A stretch of DNA of 55,899 bases from Halomonas smyrnensis AAD6 (GTDB lineage Bacteria > Pseudomonadota > Gammaproteobacteria > Pseudomonadales > Halomonadaceae). This document shows, piece after piece, positions 8,943 through 17,733 of this stretch. Location: the NCBI RefSeq assembly GCF_000265245.1, contig NZ_AJKS02000018.1, positions 1 through 55,899 on the forward strand. Reading direction: 5' to 3'. The translations under genes and the position numbers were made by a program. Position 1 is the stretch's first letter. The number at the start of each line of letters is the position of its first letter. The notes beneath the pieces are model-generated. The model did not search any database and was not told the origin of the DNA. It saw nothing but the letters and a program-made list of their open reading frames with translations.

Positions 8943-10634
8943 ATGAGCGAGCACGCCACGCCCGCCGTCCTCAGCGGCCCCGAGCTAGAGGGCCGCGACG
9001 ACTACGCCTCGGTGATGGAGGTCTTCCACGCCGCCATCGAGCGCTTCGCCGACAAGCCCGCCTTCACCTGCATGGGGCGGACCCTGGACTATCGCGACCT
9101 CGATCGCCTGTCCGCCGACTTCGCCGCCTGGCTGCAGCACGAGGCCGGGCTCGAGCCCGGCGACCGCATCGCCATCCAGCTGCCCAATCTGCTGCAGTTC
9201 CCGGTGGCGGTGTTCGGCGCGCTGCGCGCCGGCCTGGTGGTGGTCAACACCAATCCGCTCTACACCGAGCGGGAGATGGCCCATCAATTCAAGGATTCCG
9301 GCGCCCGGGCCATCGTCATCCTGGCCAACATGGCGGCCAAGCTCGAGGCTATCCTCGGCGACACCGATATCGAGCGGGTGGTGGTGACCGAGATCGCCGA
9401 CCTGCATCCTTTCCCCAAGCGGCCGCTGATCAACGCCGCGGTGAAGTACGTCAAGAAGATGGTGCCGGCCTATCGGCTGCCCGGGGCGACGAGCCTGCGT
9501 GATGCGCTCGCGCGCGGTGCGCGCCTCGAGCATCGCGAGGTCGGCCGCGGCCGCGACGACATCGCCGCCCTGCAGTACACCGGCGGCACCACGGGGCGGG
9601 CCAAGGGCACCATGCTGACTCACGGCAACCTGGTGGCCAACATGCTCCAGGCGCGCCAGGCGATCGGCCCGGGGCTCGCCGAGGGGGCCGAGACCATCGT
9701 CGCGCCGCTGCCCGTCTATCACATCTACACCTTCACGGTGAACTGCCTGTTCATGATGGAGACCGGCAACCACTCGGTGCTGATTCCCAATCCCCGCGAC
9801 CTGGAGGGCTTCGTCAAGACGCTGAAGACGGTGCACTTCACCGGCTTCGTGGGGCTCAACACCCTGTTCAATGCCCTGTGCCAGCGCGAGGACTTCCGGC
9901 GCCTCGATTTCTCCGCCCTTCACCTGACCATCTCCGGCGGCATGGCCTTGACCAGCGCCGTGGCCCAGCGTTGGCAGGAGGTCACCGGCTGCCCCGTCGC
10001 CGAGGGCTATGGCCTCACCGAGACCTCGCCGATCGTCAGCTTCAACCCCATCGACGACATCCGGCTCGGCACCATCGGTCGTCCGGTGGCCGGCACTCGG
10101 GTCAAGGTCATCGACCTGGACGGCAACGACCTGCCGCTGGGCGAGCCCGGCGAACTGTGCGTCAAGGGGCCCCAGGTGATGAAGGGCTACTGGAACCGCG
10201 AGGAAGATACCGGCGCCTCCCTCGATGCCGAGGGCTGGTTCCGCACCGGCGACGTGGCGGTCTTCGACGACGACGGCTACATCCGCATCGTCGATCGCAA
10301 GAAGGACATGATCCTGGTCTCGGGCTTCAACGTGTATCCCAACGAGATCGAGGACGTGGTGGCGCATCATCCCGGGGTGGTGGAGTCGGCCGTCGTGGGC
10401 GTGCCCGACGAGGACAGTGGCGAGGCCATCAAGCTGTACGTGGTGGCCAGCGACCCCGACCTGGACGCCGCGACCCTGCGCACCTGGTGCAAGAAGAAGT
10501 TGACCGGCTACAAGGTGCCGCGCCACGTGGAGTTTCGTGACGAGCTGCCCAAGACGAACGTGGGGAAAGTCCTGCGCCGCCAGCTTCGCGACGAGGCGCA
10601 GGGCGAAGCGAAGGAGGAGGGCGAGGCCTCCTAG
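8943..10634 (+). CDS. fadD: Long-chain-fatty-acid-CoA ligase
   Basis: 563 residues. The enzyme activates fatty acids with ATP and CoA for beta-oxidation at the inner membrane. Seen motifs are the AMP-binding P-loop YTGGTTGRAKGTMLTHGN (about residues 212-229), the YGLTETSPIV adenylate motif, GWFRTGDVAVFDDDGY, and the C-terminal lysine segment LPKTNVGKVLRRQLRDEA. Length and motif order fit FadD. The last ~80 bases, including the stop, are the first unit of an imperfect tandem repeat that continues to 10858, so the present C-terminus (EAKEEGEAS) may not be the ancestral one. The gene stands alone, with hrpA following after the repeats. Confidence 0.92.
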   Translation: MSEHATPAVLSGPELEGRDDYASVMEVFHAAIERFADKPAFTCMGRTLDYRDLDRLSADFAAWLQHEAGLEPGDRIAIQLPNLLQFPVAVFGALRAGLVVVNTNPLYTEREMAHQFKDSGARAIVILANMAAKLEAILGDTDIERVVVTEIADLHPFPKRPLINAAVKYVKKMVPAYRLPGATSLRDALARGARLEHREVGRGRDDIAALQYTGGTTGRAKGTMLTHGNLVANMLQARQAIGPGLAEGAETIVAPLPVYHIYTFTVNCLFMMETGNHSVLIPNPRDLEGFVKTLKTVHFTGFVGLNTLFNALCQREDFRRLDFSALHLTISGGMALTSAVAQRWQEVTGCPVAEGYGLTETSPIVSFNPIDDIRLGTIGRPVAGTRVKVIDLDGNDLPLGEPGELCVKGPQVMKGYWNREEDTGASLDAEGWFRTGDVAVFDDDGYIRIVDRKKDMILVSGFNVYPNEIEDVVAHHPGVVESAVVGVPDEDSGEAIKLYVVASDPDLDAATLRTWCKKKLTGYKVPRHVEFRDELPKTNVGKVLRRQLRDEAQGEAKEEGEAS

Positions 10635-10858
10635 GGCAGCTCGGCTGCCCAAGACCCGATCATTGTTCAGGAAGGTCCTGCGCCGCCAGCTTCGCGACGA
10701 GGCGCAAGGCGAAGCGAAGGAGGAGGGCGAGGCCTCCTAGGGCGGCTCGGCTGCCCAAGACCCGATCATGTTCAGGAAGGTCCTGCGCCGCCAGCTTCGC
10801 GACGAGGCGCAAGGCGACGCGAAGGAGGAGGGCGAAGAGGCGGAGGGCGAACCCTCCT
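10544..10858 (+). repeat. Imperfect tandem repeat of the fadD 3' end (about 106-bp period, three copies)
   Basis: The block starting GTCCTGCGCCGCCAGCTTCG occurs at 10569, 10675 and 10780, giving steps of 106 and 105 bp. Copies 1 and 2 each run through a stop codon (GAGGCCTCCTAG) and a GGGC(A/G)GCTCGGCTGCCCAAGAC linker. Copy 3 ends differently (GGCGAAGAGGCGGAGGGCGAACCCTCCTGA). Because the step is not a multiple of three, copies 2 and 3 repeat the same C-terminal peptide (VLRRQLRDEAQG) in other frames, detached from the gene. Copy 3 may hold the original gene end. Apart from this repeat, the 10635-10991 gap contains only the hrpA leader. Confidence 0.85.
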
Positions 10859-10991
10859 GATCCAGGGGGCACGGAGGGTCGATTAGCCCCCGACTGGTTC
10901 GCGGCGTTACAATGGCCGGCTCGCATCGCGCGACCGATGCGAGCCGTCCTGTCGTCCCGCCCGTTCGATCACCGGAGCCTTCGAGTCCATC

Positions 10992-13900
10992 GTGAGTACC
11001 CTGACCCCTGCCCCCGACGCGCCCGAATCCGATGTTGCCGCCCTGGAGGCCCTCAGGGGCGAACTCGACGGCGTGCAGCTGCGCGACGCGCCCCGCCTGG
11101 GCAAGCGCCTCGCCGGCCTGACCCGGCGATGCCGCCAGGGCAAGCCGGTGGACCGCGGGCTCGCCGAGCTGCGCCGCGAGGTCGAGCGTTCCCGTGCCCG
11201 GGTCGAGGCCCGCGCCTCGCGCCCGGTGACACTGTCCTATCCCGAGGAGCTGCCGGTCGCCGAACGCCGCGAGGACATCCTCGAGGCGCTGCGCGACCAC
11301 CAGGTCGTGGTGGTGGCCGGCGAGACGGGCTCGGGCAAGACCACCCAGCTGCCCAAGCTGTGCCTCGAGCTCGGCCTCGGCCGGCGCGGGCTGATCGGCC
11401 ACACCCAGCCGCGCCGGCTGGCGGCCCGCTCGGTGGCCACGCGCCTGGCCGAAGAGATGGAGGTGCCGCTGGGCGAGCAGGTCGGCTACCAGGTGCGCTT
11501 CACCGACCACACCGACGATGCCACCCAGGTCAAGCTGATGACCGACGGCATCCTGCTGGCCGAGACCCGGCACGATCCCGACCTCAGGCGCTACGAGGCG
11601 ATCATCATCGACGAGGCCCACGAGCGCAGCCTCAACATCGACTTCCTGCTCGGCTATCTCAAGCGCCTGCTCGACCGTCGCCCGGACCTCAAGGTGATCA
11701 TCACCTCGGCGACCATCGACGTGGAGCGCTTCGCCGAGCACTTCGCCCTGGCGGGCGAGGACGGCACCCGGCGCCCGGCGCCGGTGGTCGAGGTCTCCGG
11801 CCGCACCTATCCGGTGGAGGTGCGCTACCGGCCGCTGACCCGCGAGGCCGAGGACGAGGAAGACCGCACCCTGCAGGAGGGCATCCTGCACGCGGTGGAG
11901 GAGATCCAGGCCGCCGAGCGCGAGAAGGGCTGGCTGCACGGCCCCCGCGACATCCTGGTGTTCCTGCCCGGCGAGCGCGAGATCCGCGAGGCCGCCGATA
12001 CCCTGCGCCGCGCCGAGCTGCGCGACACCGAGATCCTGCCGCTCTACGCCCGGCTCTCCAACGCCGAGCAGAATCGCGTCTTCGCCCCGCACCGCGGGCG
12101 GCGCATCGTGCTCTCGACCAACGTCGCCGAGACCTCGCTCACCGTGCCGGGCATCCGCTACGTGATCGACCCGGGCCTGGTGCGCATCAGCCGCTACAGC
12201 TACCGGGCCAAGATCCAGCGCCTGCCGGTGGAGGCGGTCAGCCAGGCCAGCGCCGATCAGCGCAAGGGCCGCTGCGGCCGCGTGGCCGAGGGCCTGTGCA
12301 TCCGCCTCTACGACGAGGAGGACTACCTCGGCCGCCCCGAATTCACCGATCCCGAGATCCGGCGCACCAACCTGGCCTCGGTGATCCTGTCGATGCTGTC
12401 GCTCAAGCTCGGCAGCATCGAGGCCTTTCCCTTCGTCGATCCGCCCGACTCGCGCTTCGTCACCGACGGCTTCCGGCTGCTGTTCGAGCTCGGCGCGGTG
12501 GACGAGGGCCAGCGCATCACGCCGCTCGGCCGCAAGCTCGCCCGCCTGCCCATCGACCCGCGCCTGGCCCGCATGCTGCTGGCCGGCGCCGAGCAGGGTG
12601 GCCTGCGCGAGGTGCTGGTGGTGGTCTCGGCGCTGGCCATCCAGGACCCGCGGGACCGCCCGGCCGAGAAGCGCCAGGCCGCCGACCAGGCCCATCGCCG
12701 CTGGCAGGACCCGGACTCCGACTTCGTCGGCCTCGTGAACCTGTGGCACGGCTTCGAGGCCGCCCGCGAGGAGCTCTCCGGCAATCGCCTGCGCCGCTGG
12801 TGCAAGGACAACTACCTCAACTACCTGCGGCTGCGCGAGTGGCACGATACCTTCCGCCAGCTGCGCCAGCTGCTGCGCGACATGGACATCGAGGTGCCCG
12901 CGCCGGCGCCGCTGCCGGCCGAGGACGACGACGGCGAGGCGGCGAAGAAGGCCCGCCGCGAGAGCGCCGTGCGGCTGCACCAGGCGCTGCTGCCGGGGCT
13001 GCTCTCGCACCTCGGCCAGCTGCTGGAGAACCGCGAGTACCAGGGCGCGCGCAACCGCAAGTTCATGATTCACCCAGGCTCTGGGCTTTCCAAGAAGACG
13101 CCCAAGTGGGTGATGGCCTTCGAGCTGGTCGAGACCTCGAAGCTGTTCGCCCGCACCGTGGCGAAGATCGATCCGGCCTGGATCGAGCCGCTGGCCGGCC
13201 ACCTGGTCAAGCGCAGCTACAGCGAGCCGCACTGGGAGATGAAGCGCGCCCAGGTGGTGGCCTTCGAGCAGGTCACGCTGTTCGGCCTGGCGATCGTCAG
13301 CCGGCGCCGGGTGCACTACGGCCCGATCGCGCCGGCGGAGTCCCGCGAGCTGTTCATCCGCCGCGCGCTGGTGGAGGGCGAGTTCAAGACCCGCGGGGCG
13401 TTCTTCGCCCACAACCGCGCGCTGGTCGAGGAGGTCGAGGACCTCGAGGATCGCGCCCGCAAGCGCGACATCCTGGTCGACGAGGAGGCGCTGTTCGACT
13501 TCTACGATGCGCGCCTCCCCGAGGACATCGTCAACGGCAAGGGCTTCGAGGCCTGGCGCAAGCAGGCCGAGCGCGACGACCCGGACGTGCTCAAGTTCGA
13601 CCGCGCCGCGCTGCTGGCGCGGGAGGCCGAGGAGGTCACCCAGGCCGACTACCCGGACGAGCTGGCACTGAACGGCGTGCGCTATCCGCTGAGCTACCAT
13701 TTCGCCCCCGGCGCCGAGGACGACGGCGTGACCCTGACGGTGCCGGCGGCGATGCTGCCGCAGCTGCCGGAGGGCCGCCTGGAGTGGCTGGTGCCGGGGC
13801 TTTTGCGCGAGAAGTGCATCGCGCTGCTCAAGTCGCTGCCCAAGTCGATCCGCCGCCAGGTGGTGCCGATTCCCGACTGGGTCGACGCCGCCCTCAAGGC

Positions 13901-15008
13901 CATGACGCCGGACGACGTGCCGCTCACCGAGTCGCTGGGCGAGTTCCTGCGGGTCAAGACCGGCGTGCGGCTGGCGCCCGACGACTGGCGGGTCGACCAG
14001 CTCGAACCGCACCTGATCATGAACCTGCGGGTGGTCGACCACGAGGGCCGCGAGCTCGGCCAGGGGCGCGACATCCGCGCCCTGGAACAGCGCTTCGAGG
14101 CCGCGGCCGGGGAGGGGGCGCGCGCGCTGGCCAGCGAAGCCAGCGAGGCGGACGCGCTGGAGACCCTGCCCGAGGCGCCGCTGCCGGAGTCCCGCGTCAC
14201 CACCCAGGCCGGCATCCGCGTCGAGGCCTATCCGGCGGTGGTGCCGGAGGACGACAGCCTGCGGGTCGAGCTGTTCGACCATCCCGACAAGGCCCGCGAG
14301 GCCCATCGTCGCGGCGTGGTGCGCGCCGCCATGGCGCGGCTGCCGGACCAGGTGCGCGCCATCGAGCGCCTGCCCGGCCTGCAGCCCTGCGCGCTGCTGT
14401 TCGCCAAGGTGGGCAGCAAGCGCCAGCTGGCCGAGGACCTGGTCAGCGCGGTCTTCCAGCAGGTGGTGGCGGTCGACCCGCTGCCGCGCTCCCGCGACGA
14501 GCTGGAGGCGCGGCTGGCCGAGACCCGCGACGCCCTGGTGCCCCACGCCGAGGAACGCCTCGGCATCCTCAAGCAGGCGCTTCAGGGCCATCTGGCGGTG
14601 ACCAAGGCGTTGAAGGGCAACCTGAACCTTTCGCTGGCGCTGGTATACAGTGACCTCAAGGCCCAGATGCAGCGCCTGGTGCATCCCGGCTTCGTCACCG
14701 AGGCCGGCGACTGGCTGGCCGAGTATCCGCGCTACATGGAGGCCGCCCAGATCCGCCTGGAGAAGGCCCCCCGCGAGCGCATGCGCGACCAGATGCACAT
14801 GCAGTCGGTGCAGGACTTCGAGGCGCGGCTGGCGTCCCGGCGCGAGAGCGAGCGTCGCGGTGGCGTCGAGGACCCGGCGCTGGTCGAGTTCGGCTGGTGG
14901 ATCGAGGAGCTGCGCGTGTCGCTGTTCGCCCAGCAGCTGGGCACCCGGATGCCGGTCTCGGAGAAGCGCCTCGAGAAGCACTGGAAGGAACTCACCGGGC
15001 GAGCCTGA
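10992..15008 (+). CDS. hrpA: ATP-dependent RNA helicase HrpA
   Basis: 1338 residues, the size of HrpA (E. coli ~1300). DEAH-box motifs in order are GETGSGKTT (Walker A, about residues 112-120), TQPRRLAARSVA, the DEAH box DEAHERS, SATID, TNVAETSLTVPGIRYVIDPG, and motif VI written QRKGRCGR. Helicase-associated and OB-fold domains follow, then the long C-terminal extension characteristic of HrpA. HrpA unwinds RNA and has been linked to fimbrial mRNA processing and ribosome-collision rescue in E. coli. GTG 10992 is the start that gives the usual N-terminus; no ATG fits. The long open frame on the opposite strand is a GC-rich shadow. Confidence 0.95.
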   Translation: MSTLTPAPDAPESDVAALEALRGELDGVQLRDAPRLGKRLAGLTRRCRQGKPVDRGLAELRREVERSRARVEARASRPVTLSYPEELPVAERREDILEALRDHQVVVVAGETGSGKTTQLPKLCLELGLGRRGLIGHTQPRRLAARSVATRLAEEMEVPLGEQVGYQVRFTDHTDDATQVKLMTDGILLAETRHDPDLRRYEAIIIDEAHERSLNIDFLLGYLKRLLDRRPDLKVIITSATIDVERFAEHFALAGEDGTRRPAPVVEVSGRTYPVEVRYRPLTREAEDEEDRTLQEGILHAVEEIQAAEREKGWLHGPRDILVFLPGEREIREAADTLRRAELRDTEILPLYARLSNAEQNRVFAPHRGRRIVLSTNVAETSLTVPGIRYVIDPGLVRISRYSYRAKIQRLPVEAVSQASADQRKGRCGRVAEGLCIRLYDEEDYLGRPEFTDPEIRRTNLASVILSMLSLKLGSIEAFPFVDPPDSRFVTDGFRLLFELGAVDEGQRITPLGRKLARLPIDPRLARMLLAGAEQGGLREVLVVVSALAIQDPRDRPAEKRQAADQAHRRWQDPDSDFVGLVNLWHGFEAAREELSGNRLRRWCKDNYLNYLRLREWHDTFRQLRQLLRDMDIEVPAPAPLPAEDDDGEAAKKARRESAVRLHQALLPGLLSHLGQLLENREYQGARNRKFMIHPGSGLSKKTPKWVMAFELVETSKLFARTVAKIDPAWIEPLAGHLVKRSYSEPHWEMKRAQVVAFEQVTLFGLAIVSRRRVHYGPIAPAESRELFIRRALVEGEFKTRGAFFAHNRALVEEVEDLEDRARKRDILVDEEALFDFYDARLPEDIVNGKGFEAWRKQAERDDPDVLKFDRAALLAREAEEVTQADYPDELALNGVRYPLSYHFAPGAEDDGVTLTVPAAMLPQLPEGRLEWLVPGLLREKCIALLKSLPKSIRRQVVPIPDWVDAALKAMTPDDVPLTESLGEFLRVKTGVRLAPDDWRVDQLEPHLIMNLRVVDHEGRELGQGRDIRALEQRFEAAAGEGARALASEASEADALETLPEAPLPESRVTTQAGIRVEAYPAVVPEDDSLRVELFDHPDKAREAHRRGVVRAAMARLPDQVRAIERLPGLQPCALLFAKVGSKRQLAEDLVSAVFQQVVAVDPLPRSRDELEARLAETRDALVPHAEERLGILKQALQGHLAVTKALKGNLNLSLALVYSDLKAQMQRLVHPGFVTEAGDWLAEYPRYMEAAQIRLEKAPRERMRDQMHMQSVQDFEARLASRRESERRGGVEDPALVEFGWWIEELRVSLFAQQLGTRMPVSEKRLEKHWKELTGRA

Positions 15009-15084
15009 GGGCCCCGGGCTGGAGTGTTGCGGCGCCGCGGGCTACAGTGCCCGCAGCGTCGTGGACGAGCGATAACGATCGACG

Positions 15085-15897
15085 ATGGACACCAGAATGA
15101 CGCGTAGGGAGACCGTGCGAGCCATGATTCCGACATTCCCCGGCCGCCGGGCCGGCCAAGGCCTGGCGGCGATGTGCGCCCTGTCACTGCTGACGGGCTG
15201 CGCCACCACCTCGGGCGTCGATGACGCCAATCCGGACGATCCCTGGGAGGGCTTCAACCGCGGGGTGTTCGCCTTCAACGACACGATCGATCGCTATGCG
15301 CTCAAGCCGGTGGCCCAGGGCTACCGCTTCGTGACGCCGGACCCGGTGCAGACCGGCGTCGGCAACTTCTTCTCGAACCTCGGCGAGATCAGCAACACGG
15401 TCAACAGCCTGCTGCAGGCCAAGCCGGCCAATGCCGGCATCTCCGGCGGGCGCTTTCTGATCAACTCCACGGTGGGCGTGCTGGGCTTCTTCGACGTCGC
15501 CTCTCACCTGGACCTGGTCGGCCGCGAGGAAGACTTCGGCCAGACCCTGGCCGTCTGGGGCGTGGGCGAGGGGCCCTATCTGGTGCTGCCGCTGCTGGGC
15601 CCGAGCACCGTGCGGGCCACCGCCGGTATGCCGGTGGACTGGTACACCGACCCGCTGACCTACATCGAGGAAGACGAGATTCGCTACGGGCTGCGCGGGC
15701 TGGACGTGGTCGATACCCGCGCCGGGCTGCTCGACCAGGAGCAGCTGATCCGCGGCGATCGCTACAGCTTCATCCGCGACAGCTGGCTGCAGCGTCGGCG
15801 CTTCGAGGTCAACGACGGCGAGGCCGGGGAAGACCCCTTCGCCAGCGACGACTTCGATTTCGATGACGCCGACTTCGATGATGCCTTCGCCGAGTGA
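15085..15897 (+). CDS. mlaA: MlaA (VacJ) family outer-membrane lipoprotein
   Basis: Up to 270 residues. A signal peptide ends in the lipobox LLTGC, so the mature protein is lipidated and placed in the outer membrane. The VacJ domain follows: PWEGFNRGVFAFNDTIDRYALKP, then GNFFSNLGEISNTVNSLLQ, GRFLINSTVGVLGFFDVA and GPYLVLPLLGPSTVR. MlaA moves surface phospholipids inward, partnering OmpC and the MlaFEDB transporter, which is not in this window. The C-terminus is unusually Asp-rich (ASDDFDFDDADFDDAF). The start is uncertain: ATG at 15085, 15097 or 15124, the last giving the most compact signal peptide. The signalling gene follows 9 bp later. Confidence 0.9.
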   Translation: MDTRMTRRETVRAMIPTFPGRRAGQGLAAMCALSLLTGCATTSGVDDANPDDPWEGFNRGVFAFNDTIDRYALKPVAQGYRFVTPDPVQTGVGNFFSNLGEISNTVNSLLQAKPANAGISGGRFLINSTVGVLGFFDVASHLDLVGREEDFGQTLAVWGVGEGPYLVLPLLGPSTVRATAGMPVDWYTDPLTYIEEDEIRYGLRGLDVVDTRAGLLDQEQLIRGDRYSFIRDSWLQRRRFEVNDGEAGEDPFASDDFDFDDADFDDAFAE

Positions 15898-15906
15898 GGC
15901 CCTAGG

Positions 15907-17097
15907 ATGCCCGAAGCCAACGAGCTGGTCGGCCTGATCGACGTTCCCGGGGCCGAGCGCGATGCCCTGGCCGAGATCATCGCCCGCGACGGCCTGGCGG
16001 TCGTCGCCGTGGAACACCACGAGCAGCTGCCGGGCGACGCGGTGCTGGTGGTCGCCCATGCCCGGGCGGTGCCCAGCGAGGCCTGGGGGGCGCTGGCCGA
16101 GCGGCTGCCGACCCTGGTGGTCAGCGACGAACGTCAGGACAGCGATCTGCTCCAGGCCGTGGATGCGGGACTGGTCGACTACGTGATCGAGCCGCGTCGT
16201 CACGGCCACCTGCTGCGGCGCATGATCCGCCGGGTGATCGACCTCAATCGCCTGGCCCAGGAGCGCGAGCACGACCGGGCACGGCTGGCCGAGCTCAACG
16301 AGCGCCTGGAGACCCATCTGGCGATGCTGCGGCTCGACCAGCAGGCCGGTGGCCAGATCCAGCGCAAGCTGCTGCCGCCGAGCCCGCAGAGCATCAACGG
16401 CGTGAGCGGGGACTACTGGCTGGTGCCATCGCTGTACCTGTCCGGCGACTTCCTCGATTTCCAGCGCTTCGACGACCGCTACACCCTGTTCTACTTCGCC
16501 GATGTCTCGGGCCACGGGGCGTCGTCGGCCTTCGTCACGGTGCTGCTCAAGTCGCTGTCGCACCGCTGGCAGAACGAGTGGGACGGTCAGCGTCCGCAGG
16601 ACCTGGCGCCGCGCTGGCTGGCCGGGCTCAACCGCGAGCTGCTCGATACCGGCATCGGCAAGCACGCCACCCTGTTCGTCGGCGTCATTGACCGGGAGCG
16701 TCGCTATCTGCACTATTCGCTCGGCGCTCAGCTGCCCATGCCGCTGCTGGTGAGCGACGGCGAGGCGCGCTACCTGGAAGGCGAAGGCATGCCGGTGGGG
16801 CTGTTCCCGGACGTCGAATACCCGTCGTTGGGCTGCGAGCTGCCGGCGGACTTCCGGCTGTGGCTGTGCTCCGACGGCCTCCTGGAGTGCCTGCCCGGCG
16901 AGACCCTGGAGGCGCGGCTGGAGGTGCTGCGCTCCCGCGCCGAGACCAGCGAGACGCTGGCGGCGCTGCGCGACAGTCTTGCCCTCGGCGACGACATCGT
17001 CGACGCTGACAACGAGGGCGACGCCTCCGGCCGGGACGAGCTTCCCGACGACCTGACGATCATGATGTTGAGCGGATTTGGCAATGATGATGCATGA
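15907..17097 (+). CDS. PP2C (SpoIIE-type) protein phosphatase with degenerate receiver domain
   Basis: 396 residues. Residues ~1-120 fold like a response-regulator receiver but lack the phospho-acceptor Asp (the expected strand reads VLVVAHA) and have Arg in place of the conserved Lys (VIEPRR). A coiled linker at ~115-155 (LNRLAQEREHDRARLAELNERLE) joins it to a SpoIIE phosphatase domain with metal-binding residues in FYFADVSGHGASSAF, LWLCSDGLLE and LPDDLTIMML. It should dephosphorylate a STAS partner, almost certainly the protein encoded next, which overlaps it. The pair resembles Pseudomonas HsbR/HsbA, which tunes surface behaviour and anti-sigma signalling. Confidence 0.85.
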   Translation: MPEANELVGLIDVPGAERDALAEIIARDGLAVVAVEHHEQLPGDAVLVVAHARAVPSEAWGALAERLPTLVVSDERQDSDLLQAVDAGLVDYVIEPRRHGHLLRRMIRRVIDLNRLAQEREHDRARLAELNERLETHLAMLRLDQQAGGQIQRKLLPPSPQSINGVSGDYWLVPSLYLSGDFLDFQRFDDRYTLFYFADVSGHGASSAFVTVLLKSLSHRWQNEWDGQRPQDLAPRWLAGLNRELLDTGIGKHATLFVGVIDRERRYLHYSLGAQLPMPLLVSDGEARYLEGEGMPVGLFPDVEYPSLGCELPADFRLWLCSDGLLECLPGETLEARLEVLRSRAETSETLAALRDSLALGDDIVDADNEGDASGRDELPDDLTIMMLSGFGNDDA

Positions 17098-17593
17098 AGG
17101 CCGCCTCAAGGCGGCGTTCGATTCCGGCGTGTTCGTGCTCAAGCTGTGCGGGGACGTCCGGCTGACGCTCTGCGCGACGCTCGATACCCAGGCACAGCGT
17201 CTGGCCGAGACGCCCGGGCTGGAGGCGGTGATGGTGGACCTGCGCGAGGCCACCAACGTCGACTCCACGGCGCTCGGCTTCCTGGCCAAGGTGGCCATGG
17301 CGCTGCAGGGTCGGCTGAAGCAGCCGCCGACCATCGTCGTCGATAACCCCGACGTGCGGCGCATGCTCGACGTGATGGGCTTCGCCCGCTATTTCACGCT
17401 GCTGGAGTCGCCGATCACCGAGCCCCACGAGCTGCGCGACCTGCCCGAGGTGCCCGCCAACGAAGAGGGCATGCGCGAGCGCATCCTCGAGGCGCACCGC
17501 ATCCTGATGCACATGAACGACCACAACCGCGAGCAGTTCCAGCCGCTGGTCGAGATGCTCGAGGAGCAGAAGAGTCCCGCCGACCGGGAGTGA
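17084..17593 (+). CDS. STAS-domain anti-anti-sigma factor-like protein (HsbA-like)
   Basis: About 169 residues. The STAS domain covers residues ~7-105, with the switch serine in DLREATNVDSTALGFLAKVA (Ser61 counted from ATG 17084). The tail (ILEAHRILMHMNDHNREQFQPLVEMLEEQ) is helical. In such modules the serine is phosphorylated by a kinase/anti-sigma and dephosphorylated by the PP2C partner, setting which target is bound. The start overlaps the phosphatase stop; three consecutive ATG codons (17084, 17087, 17090) are possible. No kinase partner (HsbR/RsbW type) is nearby. Confidence 0.85.
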   Translation: MMMHEGRLKAAFDSGVFVLKLCGDVRLTLCATLDTQAQRLAETPGLEAVMVDLREATNVDSTALGFLAKVAMALQGRLKQPPTIVVDNPDVRRMLDVMGFARYFTLLESPITEPHELRDLPEVPANEEGMRERILEAHRILMHMNDHNREQFQPLVEMLEEQKSPADRE

Positions 17594-17671
17594 ATCGCCG
17601 CCTGGGCGGGCCTTCCAGCGCTCGCCGCGAGGCGGGGCGGAAGCGGTCGGAGCAAGCGCTGGACACAGTCG

Positions 17672-17706
17672 AAGAGGGGGAGGCGCCGGCGGCGCCTCCC
17701 CCTCTT
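17672..17706. terminator. Terminator between the STAS gene and transaldolase
   Basis: A long stem, AAGAGGGGGAGGCGCC (17672-17687) with GGCGCCTCCCCCTCTT (17691-17706), encloses a 3-base loop. It lies between convergent genes and should stop transcription from both sides. Confidence 0.8.
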
Positions 17707-17733
17707 GGCGTTCTTGCGTCGCCCGGGGCCGGA

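Noticed and set aside
10737..14981. A 1414-codon open frame antisense to hrpA
   Set aside because: GC-rich third positions of hrpA leave the opposite strand free of stops. The translation is low-complexity Leu/Ala/Arg/His/Gln-rich with no domain, while the plus strand has every DEAH-helicase motif.
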